From Marsupella aquatica (Eukaryota > Marchantiophyta), in assembly GCA_973895155.1 (NCBI GenBank), contig OZ316891.1, positions 28,582,001-28,646,000 of the forward strand: a stretch of DNA of 64,000 nt, in the 5' to 3' direction. A program made the position numbers and the translations under genes. The notes below the pieces were generated by a model that was not told the origin of the DNA, did not search any database, and saw only the letters and a program-made list of their open reading frames with translations. Shown in pieces: positions 47,388 to 60,621 of this stretch (position 1 is its first letter; every line of letters begins with the position of its first letter).

Positions 47388-48320
47388 CACTAGAAGAAAA
47401 TAGGGCCCTTTATGACCAATCACCCAATGACGGAGATGAATAAATGACCAAAATTTCTAATGACACAAAAAGAATGACAAGAGAATGACTGTCCAAAATG
47501 ACCAATAGACTGAAATGACAAAATGTTAACTTTTGCGTCATTTTGTATAATGTTTGTAATGACTGATGCGACCAAAATGACCCAATTTCCCAAAATGGTC
47601 AATTTAGACACATGTCTTAAATGACGCAATTAATAACAACAATGATAAATCAATGTTTAGCACCATTATAGTCACTCTGGACAATGATTGAAATGACCAA
47701 AAATTTATTTGGGTCATTTTGGTCAACGGTGATAAATGACAAAAAATGTATTTCCGTCATTTTAATCAACGGTGTTAAATGACAAAACATAGGGTCAATC
47801 TGAAAATGAGAATATATCAGTGTTTATAATAGCATACTGTCATTATGGACTTCTTTCATAAATGACTAACTCTAGGGTCAATCTTGAAATTAGGACATAT
47901 CAATGTTTACAATAGCATACCGTCATTATGGACTTCTTTCATAAATGACTAACTCTAGGGTCAATCTTGAAATTAGGACATATCAGTATTTACAAGAACA
48001 TACTGTCATTAATATGGACTTCTCTCATAAATGACTAACTCCATAGTCAATACTGAAACTAGGATATATCAGTGTTGACAACAACATACTGTCATTATGG
48101 ACTTGTCGCATAAATGACTAAATATAGGGTCAATCTAAAAATCATGATATATCAATGTTTACAATAACATACAGTCATTATGGACTTATTGCATAAATGA
48201 CTACTTATAGAGTCATTAAAGAACCCAAGAGATATGAAGATTAAAATACTCAGTAGTTATTCCATACATCGATCATAATTGTAGAGTCATTGATATAGTT
48301 GATAACCCTTCCACTAAATG
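47388..48320. repeat. D2 terminal zone with ~120-bp ATGAC repeats
   Basis: Reverse complement of 39650-40611 with small changes. Units contain GTCATTATGGACTT and ATAAATGACTAACTCTAGGG. Confidence 0.85.
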
Positions 48321-48329
48321 CGGGACACA

Positions 48330-51300
48330 ATACTCATCATTGTCCTCCCACTGGTTGCGGCATTAGCAATTTGAACACATGTCTTGCATTTACTTAAGGC
48401 GTGATGCACCTAGCTTTGGGGAAATCACTCTCAAGTCATACACCTTTGGAGTGATTTGCCAGAAGTGTTACCATATATAGATGCATACTATCGTATCCAA
48501 AGGCAAATGAAGTCTTTTTGTCTCTCCAAGAAGTAGGGCAATACCAATGGAAGTTTGTCATCCTTTGTTGTAATTGTGTCATGTTTGTGCCAATGTTTGG
48601 ATGGGCAATATTTTAATTTGCAAATGAATAGTGATGGGGCATTCAAGGAGCTAGTGTAATCTTTATTGGGTCATTTCTAAAAACATTTGCATCACAAATA
48701 CCAATGACTACAAGTAGGGTCATTAAATTTGTCATATGGACTGTCATATAAGTCAAGTGACTAGACTTGTGGTCATTTGTGTGGTCCCTCATGCAGTCAT
48801 TAAACACAAGCACTAATGACCAGTTTGGGGCTAGGGGTTGGAGGTGGGCCCTAGAGTGCGATGGGGCCCCACATAGAGGTGAGAACCCCTCCACTGGGTG
48901 CGGGACACTATACTCATCATTGTCCAACCACTAGTTGCGACGTAAGCACTTTGGACACATGTTTTGGCATTTACTTAAGGCATGATGCACCTTTGGGGAA
49001 ATCACTCCCAAGTCGTATGACTTTGGAGTGATTTGCCAAAAGTGTCACCGTGCATGCATACCATCACATCCAAAGGCAAATAAAACTTGTTTTTTGGTTC
49101 TCCAAGAGGTGGTGTTGCACCAATGGAATGGGCAGCGGAGTCGTGCTTCTCAGTATGGTGTGGGTGCGGGTTTAGGGAAGAGGAATATTCCAACCTTGCA
49201 AGGAATCTAAAGTTGGCTCTCTTTGGAGATACTAGGGCCTTTATTGGGTCATATGTGAGCAATGGCCCGTCATAAATACCAATGACTACAAGTAGGGTCA
49301 TTAAATTTGTCATATGGACTGTCATATAAGTCAAGTGACTGGACTTGTGGTCATTTGTGTGGTCCCTCATGCAGTCATTAAACACAAGCACTAATGACCA
49401 GTTTGGGGCTAGGGGCTAGAGGTGGGCCCTAGAGTGCGATGGGGCCCCACATAGAGGTGAGAACCCCTCCACTGGGTGCGGGACACTATACTCATCATTG
49501 TCCAACCACTAGTTGCAACATAAGCACTTTGGACACATGTTTTGGCGTTTACTTAAGGCATGATGCACCTTTGGGGAAATCACTCCCAAGTCATATGACT
49601 TTGGAGTGATTTGCCAAAAGTGCGTCCATGCATGCACACCATCACATCCAAAGGCAAATAAAACTTGTTTTTTGGTTCTCCAAGAGGTGGTGCTGCACCA
49701 ATGGAATGGGCAGGGGAGTCGTGCTTCTCAGTATGGTGTGGGTGTGGGTTTAGGGAAGAGGAATATTCCAACCTTGCAAGGAATCTAAAGTTGGCTCTCT
49801 TTGGAGATACTAGGGCCTTTATTGGGTCATATGTGAGCAATGGCCCGTCATAAATACCAATGACTACAAGTAGGGTCATTAAATTTGTCACATGGACTGT
49901 CATATAAGTCAAGTGACTGGACTTGTGGTCATTTGTGTGGTCCCTCATGCAGTCATTAAACACAAGCACTAATGACCAGTTTGGGGCTAGGGGCTGGAGG
50001 TGGGCACTAGAGTGCGATTGGGCCCCACATAGAGGTGAGAACCCCTCCACTGGGTGCGGGACACTATACTCATCATTGTCCAACCATTAGTTGCAACATA
50101 AGCACTTTGGACACATGTTTTGGCGTTTACTTAAGGCATGATGCACCTTTGGGGAAATCACTCCCAAGTCATATGACTTTGGAGTGATTTGCCAAAAGTG
50201 TGTCCATGCATGCACACCATCACATCCAAAGGCAAATAAAACTTGTTTTTTGGTTCTCCAAGAGGTGGTGCTGCACCAATGGAATGGGCAGGGGAGTCGT
50301 GCTTCTCAGTATGGTGTGGGTGCGGGTTTAGGGAAGAGGAATATTCCAACCTTGCAAGGAATCTAAAGTTGGCTCTCTTTGGAGATACTAGGGCCTTTAT
50401 TGGGTCATATGTGAGCAATGGCCCGTCATAAATACCAATGACTACAAGTAGGGTCATTAAATTTGTCACATGGACTGTCATATAAGTCAAGTGACTGGAC
50501 TTGTGGTCATTTGTGTGGTCCCTCATGCAGTCATTAAACACAAGCACTAATGACCAGTTTGGGGCTAGGGGCTGAAGGTGGGCCCTAGAGTGCGATGGGG
50601 CCCCACATAGAGGTGAGAACCCCTCCACTGGGTGCGGGACACTATAATACTCATCATTGTCCAACCACTAGTTGCAACATAAACACTTTGGACACATGTT
50701 TTGGTGTTTACTTAAGGCATGATGCACCTTTGGGGAAATCACTCCCAAGTCATATGACTTTGGAGTGATTTGCCAAAAGTGTGTTCCATGCATGCACACC
50801 ATCACATCCAAAGGCAAATAAAACTTGTTTTTTGGTTCTCCAAGAGGTGGTGCTGCACCAATGGAATGGGCAGGGGAATTGTGCTTCTCAGTATGGTGTG
50901 GGTGCGGGTTTAGGGAAGAGGAATATTCCAACCTTGCAATTGCGGGTTCTCTTTGGAGGTACTAGGGCCTTTATTGGGTCATATGTGACCAATGACTTGT
51001 CATAAATGCCAATGACCAAAAGTCAAGTCATTAAAACTGTCATATGGGAAGTCATATAAGTCAAGTGACTAGACTTGTGGTCATTTGTGTGGCCCTTCAT
51101 GCAGTCATTAAACAGAAGCACAAATGACAAGTTTGGGGCTAGGGGCTGAAGGTGGGCCCTAGAGTCCCATGTGGCCCCACATAGAGCTCGCAACCCCTCC
51201 ACTATGTGCAAAATACTATATTTACTATTCTCCAACCACTAGTTGCACCATTAGCACCGTACCTCATGTGAGTTTTTGCGTTTACTTAAGGGATGATGCA

Positions 51301-52450
51301 ACATTGGGGAAATCACTCCCAAGTCATACAACTTTGGAGTGATTTGCCAAAAGCACCAACATGGATCATGAATATCTTATGTTCCTAAGGCAAATGGAGC
51401 CATTTGTTTAGTTCCTCAACGAGGTAGTGCAACACCAATGGGATGGGCATGGTAGTGGTGCTTCCCTCTACGGTGGACATGTGTGTTGGTTAAAGGAATA
51501 GGAATATTCCTATTTTACAAGAAATCTAAAGCGGCCTCTTTCTTGACGTACTAGGACCTTCATTGGGTCATTTTTTAACAAAGTCGTGTCATAATTGCCA
51601 ATGACTACAAGCAGGGTCATTGAATTGGTCATATGGGATGTCATATAAGGCAAATGACTGGACTTTGAGTCATTTGAGATGTCCCTAGTGCAGTCATTGG
51701 AGACAAGCATGAATGACCAATTTGGGGCTAAGGGTTGGAGGCGGGCCCTAGAGTGCCATGTGGCCCCACATAGAGCTCGCAACCCCTCTACTAGGTGCAA
51801 AATACTATATTTACCATTCTCCAACCACTAGTTGCACCAGTAGCACTTTGGAGCTGTGTTTTGCATTTACTTTAGGCACAATGTAACTTTGGGGAAATCA
51901 CTCCCAAGTCATACAACTTTGGAGTGATTTGCCAAAAGTGTCACGTACCCTGCATGCATACTGTCCTATCCAAACGGCAAACAAAAATTGTTTTTGTCTC
52001 TCCAAGAGATATATAATGCAATACTAGTGGAAGACTATGTCCTTCTATATAACTATGTCATGTTTGTGCCGATATTTGGATTTGGATATATTCTATTAAA
52101 TTCCAAATGAATTGTAAGGGGGCATTCCGAGAGGTAATGTACTCTTCATTGGGTCATTTTCACATAATGGTGTGTCATTAATGCCAATGACTACATATAG
52201 GGTCATTTTTATAGTCATATTTGTGGTCATTAGACAGGTCCCTCATGGTGTGTCATTAATGAAAACACCTCAAATTAGGGTCATTTTGGTTGTCATACTA
52301 CAGGTAAGAAGTTCCAAATGATTGGAAATGTGGTCCTTACAAAGGCTATTGGGGGGTTCTCTTTGGAGGTACAAGGGAGTTCATTGGGTCATTTGTGAAT
52401 TAAATAGTGCTTCAATATGAATGACTAAAAGTGGGGTCACTCACGCTGTC
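48330..52450. repeat. D2 subterminal array, ~575-bp tandem units
   Basis: Seven units with AAATCACTCCCAAGTC and GACTTTGGAGTGATTTGCC at about 48422, 49000, 49577, 50156, 50740, 51309 and 51895. The middle units (49000-50700) are almost identical to one another, suggesting recent array homogenisation, while outer units differ more. Confidence 0.88.
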
Positions 52451-52659
52451 ATCTTGGAGCCATTAATGTTGGCATATTGGAGGTCATATAGTCATGGTGA
52501 GACTAATAAGGTAGTCCAAAATTGTGTTCATGCATATGGTCCTTTTTGCAGACATAACCTATCACCCAAAAAACATGGCCGGTACATAGTTAATTACACT
52601 AATGTAATCCACAACACCCTCACCTCCCATTAAGGAGGTTTAAATGAGGGGCGGGTTAT

Positions 52660-53213
52660 GGGCACCTACACAAACAGCCATGACCTTATGGGGGTGTCGC
52701 GACATTATGAGCTATTGACCTTCAGTGCCTTCCCTAGGGCCTTATGGGGGCGTCCCGACCTTGTTATTAACTTATTTAGTTGGTATTATCTATGGGCCTT
52801 ATGGGGGGGTTTTGTTACATTGTTATTAACTAGTCTCAAAAAATAACCCTAATTAATGACCCACAATATCCACCATCCCCATCCAACAAAATACCTTACC
52901 TTTACGGGGTTTAGGGGTCCAGCAATTAGGTTTATCCCGCTCAAGTGGTCTTGCGTACCAACAGGAGCCCTTTTTCCTCAACAAACATCGAGAGGGCAAC
53001 GCGATATGTGCTTATGTCTTGGCATGCCTTTGTGTGCACATTGCAAGGGCTTAGGGCTGCGCAGCTTTGTGCTCCATTCCACCAAGCGCAGGGAATGAAG
53101 GCGAGCACATTTGCCCTGGGAGCATAGGTGGGATTTGCGGGAGGGGATGAGCTGCGACACTCTTCCGAGCACATTTGCCCCGGGAGCACAGATTGGAGTT
53201 GCGGGAGGGAAGG
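52660..53213. other. D2 region corresponding to D1 34750-35270
   Basis: It has CCTTATGGGGGCGTC repeats and then CGGGAGGGGATGAGCTGCGA-type repeats, matching D1 in inverted orientation up to 53213, where the gag-like insertion begins. No gene. Confidence 0.7.
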
Positions 53214-54134
53214 TGTGGTGCGTCCCATGGCTCCCTAAACCCAAGAAACCCCCCAGCTCAAGCCGATTCCCGCAGGTTTCGTGCTTGGCGAGGCCGTTTC
53301 CGCGGCTTAGCGGCATGGGACGCTGCTAACCTTCTACTACTACTATTAACATTTTACACACATATACTGGACAGATCCTTCATCGGGTCATGAGATACGT
53401 AGCCGGCCTAATATAGGCCTTCCCCTGTCTTCCCCTGTCTTCCCCTCCGTCTTGTTAGGTATGTTTGGATTCCGCCGCCGGAATGATCCCCAATAGGCTT
53501 GGTTAAGCCGCTAAGACCTCTCTCAGCTCGACACATCCAACTCTCACTCCCCTGCTTACTTTCCTTCCTTCTGTTGATGTGGGCACTCTTCACACAAGTT
53601 AATGCGACACACAAATAGCAAAATGACTCATTCTGACTGAGTCATACCATGCACTTGCCATACAAACAGTACATCTCATACACAAGTTCTGCGAACTAAG
53701 CCGTGAGGCCAACTCTATTCAGCTCTTAGGCATGAGGAAACATGAATATACACAAGGGTCACTGTATGACTAACCGAGAGCTTCTCGTACTACTTGATCC
53801 CAGCCCGGCTGGTGCAAACTAAAAACTTGCTAAAGAAGAGGCCCTGAGCTCCCCGCTGCCCAGGTACTTATCCTGGTAGTGGATCCGCCATTCTTTGCAT
53901 CGTAAGCCTAATCTACTTAACAGTAATCTACTTGCCCGAATCTACCTATGTACAGCAAGGCAGGAGCACAAGTGTTGCTCCTACCAGTGGGACCGCAATC
54001 CCACTAAGCTAAGTGTCAGGGCCGCTCCTGGTTCTGATCCTAATCCTAAACGTGGAGATCCGTGCCCGCCCTGCCCACTCACGCCTCCTCCCTCCACGTC
54101 CGCCCTCCCTAAAAGGAACGGCGCCCTTGCACCG
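53214..54134 (-). other. 3' noncoding part of the gag-like element
   Basis: About 920 bases after the stop of the coiled-coil ORF, conserved between this copy and 42622-43538. Coding frames in it are poor. A stretch of conserved text (AGCCGCTAAGACC, GGTATGTTTGGATTC) may hold the polyadenylation region. Confidence 0.5.
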
Positions 54135-57100
54135 TCACGACACCGGTGGTGGATCCTCAATGGATGCCCCCAACACTTCCTCCTCAGCCACTGCCGTTGG
54201 CCCGCCTACTGACAGATTACCTGCCCTTGACCGAGTCAACTCTCCATCGGCCTGACTGGGTCCACCTTCGGCTTCAGCCTCGACACCGGCCTCGGCAATA
54301 CCCACGGCTTCGGCTTCAGCCACTCCCACGGCTTCGGCTTCAGCCACTCCCACGGCTTCGGCTTCCCCTTCCCCTAGGGTAGTTGGATCCTTAGCCGTGA
54401 CCCTGTCTGGGGTCGGTGCTGGGTCTACCTCCTTGATCACCACGGCCTGTGAAGTCGTATTACTCCTTGACCCTGAAGGTTTCCGCTTCTTCTTCGTTGG
54501 TGGCTCGGCAGCTGGTCCCTTCCCCTTCCCACTTACTTCCGGCACTGGTGCAGGTGGCGCGGCTTGTCCTTCGGCAATTACCACCCCTGGTAACTGGTTT
54601 GTCCCAACAGGAGATGGACCTGCTGCAGCTAAGCATTTAAATACTGCGGCTTGTTTCTTCAGCCGCTCTGTTTGGTTGTCGGCCCGCCGCTGTAGGTTCT
54701 CCATCTTCCTCGTGATTTCCTCCAACTCCTCTTGGGTTTCATCCAGGTCCTTACGTGCCCCCTCCAGCTCGTTTTTGGCCTCCTCCTGCTCCCTGTGGGC
54801 TTCCTCCAATTCCTTCTTCAAGGTAGCCTTCTCCTCCTGGGTTGCTCTTAGCTCCTTGTCGAGCTCTGCAATGATGACAGACTCCATCTGGTTCATCTTG
54901 GCGTAAGTCTGTTCGAGCATCTCGTCCTTCTCCCTTAGGTCGGCCTTGAAGCTGGCCGTCAGGGACGCAAGCTCCTGCTGCAGCGCCATAATCCCTTGAT
55001 AGGATTTCCCTAACTCGACCTCCTTCTGCTCAAGGGCTCCGCGGATTTTCTCGAGCTCCCCTTTCAACGCCCATTCCTTTCTTTGGGTCTCCGCCATGGC
55101 CCGGCTGTTGGCTGTTATGTGGGCCTCCTCTGTATTCTTCAGCTCTTGCTTCCACTTTTCCCTTTCTTTGATCGTGTCGGCCAACTCTTCCTGCGTCTGA
55201 GTCAGTTTATCCTTGATATTCTGATTATCAGCCTGCGCGGCGTCCAACTACCCCTGCATGATGTTCAGCTCATGTCGTTTAATCCGCAGTTCATCTTGGG
55301 CTTTCTTGGCCGCCCTTAGATCTTCAATCTCGGCTTCCATCCTCCTAAGCCGCCGAATGACCTCGTCCTTCTTGCTTCTCTCTAAAGCCACCGCTTCTTC
55401 TAATTGGTGCTTCTCCAACTGCTCCCTATGGAAAAAGGGTCCTACCTCCAACTCCTCTCCAAAGATGCCGAGCGCAAGTTCCCCACACATCTCACCATAC
55501 TCTATGGCTCTATTCTTAGCGTAGGTGGAGTAAGTAGAAGTGATCGGCATCGCCCATCGTGGCCTCTGCTCCCAAGCCGTCCTGCGGATCTCTTCAATCG
55601 TGGCTAGAGGTTTGCTTCCTTTTTCGGCTAGCCGCCTGATGTCCTCCGGCCAATCTCCTCCTGGTAAATCCTTTTCCTTAGCCAGGGCGGCCTCTTCCTC
55701 CTGCTTGATTCGCTCCTGAAATTCCTGCACCGTCTGTTTTATGCCGTCGAAGCTCGGGGGAGCAACATCTGGTGGGGGAGACTCAGGGCTACTCTGCTGG
55801 TTGGGGTCCCCTCGCACTACCCTTGGAAGTGTGGGGACAAACCGGCCACAGGTCCTTACTCCTGGAACGTGATGGTCCGACCCGTAGCCGGAATTATCAT
55901 GGCTGCAGTCCTCCACTGCCTCCTCTACCTCTTGGACGTCCGGCTTCTCCCTCTCCTCTTCGTTGGTAGGAGCTTCAGGCAATTCTGCCTCAGATTCGGA
56001 GCTTGAGGTTCCCACGTACATTCGAACACCTGACTTGGATTCCGGCCTGATTCTCTCCTTGTCTCCAGCAAAGGGGTTTTCTCTTGTGAGCCGGTGTAGG
56101 CCTACCTCTGTAGTAGTGTCCTGCATTGTTGCCGTTGCCGTTGTTTTTGCCGATGCCGATCTCTTTTCTTTCTCCAGTAGTTTCAGCAGACTCTGCATGC
56201 CTGGTTGTTGCATCGGCAAGTCTTCCTTCCTGGGCCTAAACACCTGCTCGATCGTAGGACTAACAGGTGGTTGAGGCTTCTCAGCCAACGGCCTCGGCGT
56301 TGGAGCTTCCTCGGGTGCCCTTACCTGTAGGGGAAGTACCGGGGCAAAAGTCTGACCTCTGGCATACCGGCACAACAGCGGCATGTGATAGCCAAGCCGC
56401 GACACGCTCCCCATGCCGATTACCTGCTGCTCCTCCTTTAAGATCTTCTTCAATTGGTTGAGGAGGTACCCGTTGTAGTCCCGGCTTGGGTCTGGCCTTT
56501 CTGCCAGATAGACCTGTGCCTTGCCGATCTCTGCCCTCGGCAAGTTACAATGCATGGTCACCCGCAAGAAGTCGATCATCTCTCCTATGTGCGGGTTGGT
56601 GCAGGTGTTCCGGAAGAAGCCATTCTTCGTTGATGGCCCGGGGAACGACCGGAACTCCTTGTCAGGCAAGGTCTTCCTGGTATCAACTTTGGTCTTATTG
56701 CCCATCGGCAAGCCAAACACTTCGGCAATCACCTTGGGAGTAAGATAGAAATCCTTCCCATATATCCTCGTGCAATTGGTCTCGGGTTCCCATGACCCCA
56801 CGAATTCTAATAGGTCTGACTCCGGTACTTCCGGCTTCAGCCATGGTAATCTTACAAAGGCCTCCAAGCCGGATCCGGCCATGAAGCCTTGGTACTTCTT
56901 GGTCTGCATGGCCGTAAAGCATGCATCCTCCTCCCGTGCAAAATGTAGTTGCACCTCCACCGGTAGGGTTGCCGCCCAGCCCTTCCAGGTGTCATCCCTG
57001 GTTGGAATGGCCTTGATGGGATCGACCTCCTCCTCTTCGGCTTCTCCCTGCCTCCTGCTCTGCTGCTCGGCTGGCTTCTTTGGTGCCGCCGACCTCGTTC

Positions 57101-57797
57101 TTTTTGCCGGGGTGGCTTCATCGTTGACGGCTCCCTTCCTCTTCATCTCTGCTGCCGTGGAGGTTTCTCCTAGCACCGTTGCCCGGGTCCACCTTTCCGT
57201 GCTACCCTTTAATTCCCAGTGTATGTCGTTGCAGTTCTTGATGGCCTCTCGGATGCCGACGACGCTGTCTTTGCAAAACAGAAGATCGTCGAGTTGATTG
57301 GAAGTAGGCGTCCACAGGAACTCGTCCTTGATGAGTTCGCCTCCTAAGAAAGCCGTCTTCTGCAGCTCCCACAATCGAGCGAGCTCCTGCCGTTCTCGAG
57401 CTGCCCTTTCTGGCTCCTCGTCCTCGTAAGTCTTGATGTACTCAGTTGCCCGTTCGAACAGGCATCCCCAGAAATGTGCCGCTTGATTGACGTTGCTCAT
57501 ACCCTCCTTAGGTTGATCGTCGGTATCTACTCTCTCCCCGAGTGCTTGCCTAAGCAGCTGACAGTAGTTGGCCTCCCGTAGTCGTCTGCCTAGTTTGTGC
57601 TCGCAAATGAGCCACCATCTCCTGCAAGCGCTCCTTACCCCTCTCCTCTGCCGGTCCTTCTTCCCGTTGATCCTTCCTAGCCGCCGACGCTTAACGCGCC
57701 CTAACCCTAATCGGGTTTTCACCCTCAGCCTTACCTCCGGCCTCTGCCCGGGTTCCATGGTTGCCCCTAATTGTTTATATTTTCCTTGTTTTGTCAC
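54135..57797 (-). pseudogene. Gag-like / plant transposon-domain protein with long coiled coil (one in-frame stop)
   Basis: The ORF opens at 57797 and is continuous to 54135 (about 1220 codons) except for TAG at 55248-55250. The same codon is CAG in the other copies (NIMQGQLD), so it is a single C-to-T nonsense change. N-terminus: basic. About residues 120-210: helical. About residues 225-245: NLS-like ATPAKRTRSAAPKKPAEQQ. Middle (about 290-470): FVRLPWLKPEVPESDLLEFV, RIYGKDFYLTPKVIAEVFGLP and GEMIDFLRVTMHCNLPRAEI, which recalls the plant-specific transposon protein domain (plant mobile-domain-like). Residues about 760-1090: coiled coil. C-terminal tail: acidic Ala/Glu-rich. Function unknown; likely structural or nuclear. 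Confidence 0.7.
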
Positions 57798-57873
57798 TAT
57801 ACTAAGGTGTTCCTAGGGTGCCTTCCTGCTTTACCCACTTAACCGGCCGAGTGATTCCTGTCTAGGCATCACA

Positions 57874-60600
57874 GAAGGGAAGGCATTCGCGCGTTGGTCT
57901 CACCATTTAGACCTGCAGGAGCACAGGTTGGAGTTGCGGGAGGGGAGGAGTTTTGACACTCTTCCGAGCACATGTTTGAGTTGCAGGAGGGAAGGGAAGG
58001 CATTCGCGCGTTGGGGACCCCTATCATTGTGGAAGGCAAAAACAGTGGAAGCTCGTGGATCGGAGGCAGTGACAGCAACCTGTCTCACTGTTCGTGAAGG
58101 AGCTGTGGCAGCTACGGGAGGTATTACATCGGGAGCTGCGGAGCTGTTGGAGGAGTTGCAGAGCTGCGGGAGGAGCTTCGGAGCTGCGGGAGGAGCTACG
58201 GGAGCTGCAAGAGGTTACATCAGGGAGGAGTTGCAGCAGCGCTGGTCGGTGAGGAGCTGTTGGTCGGTCAAGAGCTACAAAGAGGTATGACCTTATTCCC
58301 ATTGGCGCCCATGTTGTGATTTGCCTGGTTGCTCTGTGCTCTCCACTTCCGGCTCCACCCCAGCCTGGGACTTGCAATGTGCTGTGTTGGGACCTGTGTT
58401 GCTGTGTGCCAGAGCTCTCTGCTTATATTTTTTCTCTATCTATCCCTCTCCATTTGCTACATGTTCTCTGATCTTCTATTCTATTGCCATTCGCTACATG
58501 TTCTTTGAGTTTGTTGAGTTTCAATTGGTTGTCCACCTTCTCGCCCTCTGTAGCCTATTGCATCACAAGTGCCTGCATTTCCTTCCCTGTCCCATGCTGG
58601 CTCCACTGCGACCTTCCATTAACTATCAGAGACCTAAGAAATTTAACTATCTTCAAGCTTTATTGTTTGTTTTGGCAAAATCTTCCCAAACCTGAACGGC
58701 TGCCTGCACTGCCCGCGAAAGCCTTTCGTCCTCCAAAACCCCATGCCTCCGTAGCTGAGCGCTCCACTGATCATGCTTCTGACAAAGTATCAAGACTTGG
58801 GCTTTGAATGACTCCACCTCAGCTTTATCGTTTGTTTTGGCAAAATCTTCTTGATTGTAATCAGGCAGCGGAGATCGCAGACAGATCCAATTGCTAAGAA
58901 ATGGTTTTTTCTCTCTCTGTTTCTTAGCTTTCTCCTATTTACCACAACTAAATCAAGTGCCCGAGTTTTGACCGAGTTGTCCTCTGTCTGTCTGCTGTTG
59001 ATTTCTGATTGCTACTTGCCGTATTAGTCTACTATTGAGTGCAGTTTGTTTTGTCTGCTATGTTCAGCTCAGTTTGTTGTCTTGTTGTCGTCTGGCAATT
59101 ATTGCCAATTATTCTGACTGCGTGAAAGGCTGTTCTATTTAGTGCTGCCTAATTGAACATAAAAATATGCTATTAAGTTGATTGAGTTTAGGCAAATCTG
59201 GATGCCGTACCCTTGTGTTCAAAATTCTATATCTGGCAGTGTTTGCTGTGTTTGTTGTGTTCAAAATTCTATTGGCAGTGTCTGACCTAGAAAGATAACC
59301 TGATGTATCGCGAACCTTTTGAGTGTGCTCCCAAAGTCCCTGTAGATGCCACTCCTTCTCTGTTTTAAATGAGTAAACTCCTTTCCTCCATATTGAAATG
59401 TCATCCTGGACCTAAGCTGCGAGGAACTGCGAGGTGACTCGTGACAATCTCTGTGGTGCAAGGTGAGCTTGATCTCTTATTATTACAATGTAGTCCTTAT
59501 TTTTCCATTGTATGATGTTTTCCTTAGTCTGTCTGTGTTCCTCAATCAATTGGTTTCCTTACTCTTCTTTTGACATCCCTTTGTATCATAGCCCTTTTCT
59601 TTTCTCTTTTTTTTATTGAAGAGAAGTGCAGGCATGTATGGTGAATCCTCACTGGATTCCGGCAACGACTCTGTAGAATTCTGTTGCCAAAAAGTTTCAG
59701 AGTTTTGTGTATGGTTTGCCAACTGCTGTGCCACCTCAGAGAATTCCTCAGTGGCTTTTGTACAAGCCTTGCTCTTCAACTATGGTAATTTACAGCTAAC
59801 TGTCTGACGTTCACACAACATCCATACACAGCAATGAATACAACTCCATGAATACAGCCACATTATTTCCTTTGGTCTGCAAACTAGACGAAACTAAACT
59901 AAAATCAGCTTGGTCAATTTTAAATTCTTTGTAAGGGTCTCTGACAGCAGCCCGGTAATGCCGCGACTGCACGAAGATAGAGTACGGTGCAGCTTTTGAA
60001 AAAGTGGGTGGACCAGCAGCTAGCTTGTTGAGAGTAAAGCAACTTATGGTTCTGTAACAGATGTGTGCAGCAGCTTAAGATGTAGAAGGCACGCAATAAA
60101 ACTTGGTTTTTACAGATTTAAAAAAGGGCAGGGTGAGTGAGCACTGCATGTTGAACTTACAGGTCCGAATTATCTTGATTTGATTTTGCTGCTAAAATTC
60201 GTGTCTCTTGCCTGAGTCCCAGTTTGCTGGAGTTTTGTTGCTCTCTGTGCTTTGTTGTGCACATCGTTGTGTTTGTTTATCCATTTTAAAACCTGAGACC
60301 CAAATGAATGCTTTGCTGAAACTCAATTGCTATTTGTTCTGTGTTGCCCTTACAGATTTTAAAAAGGCAGGGTGAGTGAGCACTGCTGTACAGCAAGCGA
60401 AGGCATACAGGTTGCAATATTTGTGATTGCTTCCAATCATAGGCCAAGGTTAGGGCTCTGCTCAGCCCTAAATGCTTTGCCATCCATAAAGCATTGGTTT
60501 ATGCTGCACCCTTGTGGTTACATGTCATATTTTATGCTGCACCCTCATTCCTTTGTGTTATGCTGCACCCTGTTATTCCTTCGTGTTTCACAATCTGATG
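57874..60600. other. D2 upstream non-coding region
   Basis: Inverted counterpart of 31440-34760. Compared with D1 it has only one copy of the 85-bp repeat around 58445-58560 and has lost the DNA between them. No gene is recognised. Confidence 0.6.
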
Positions 60601-60621
60601 TAGGTCTGAGTGTGCAGGACC

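Larger units (their letters stand above)
53214..57873 (-). mobile_element. Complete 4.66-kb gag-like element inserted in CACTA D2
   Basis: Ends read TGTGGTGC at 53214 and GCATCACA at 57873, so the element has TG..CA borders with a 7-of-8 inverted match. The flanks carry GAAGG (53209-53213 and 57874-57878), a 5-bp target duplication, and D1 lacks the insertion at the matching site. There is no internal pol, no tRNA primer site I could recognise, and the two ends do not repeat each other, so it has no pair of LTRs. It may be a very long solo LTR carrying its own ORF, a non-autonomous LTR element derivative, or another element type. Confidence 0.85.
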
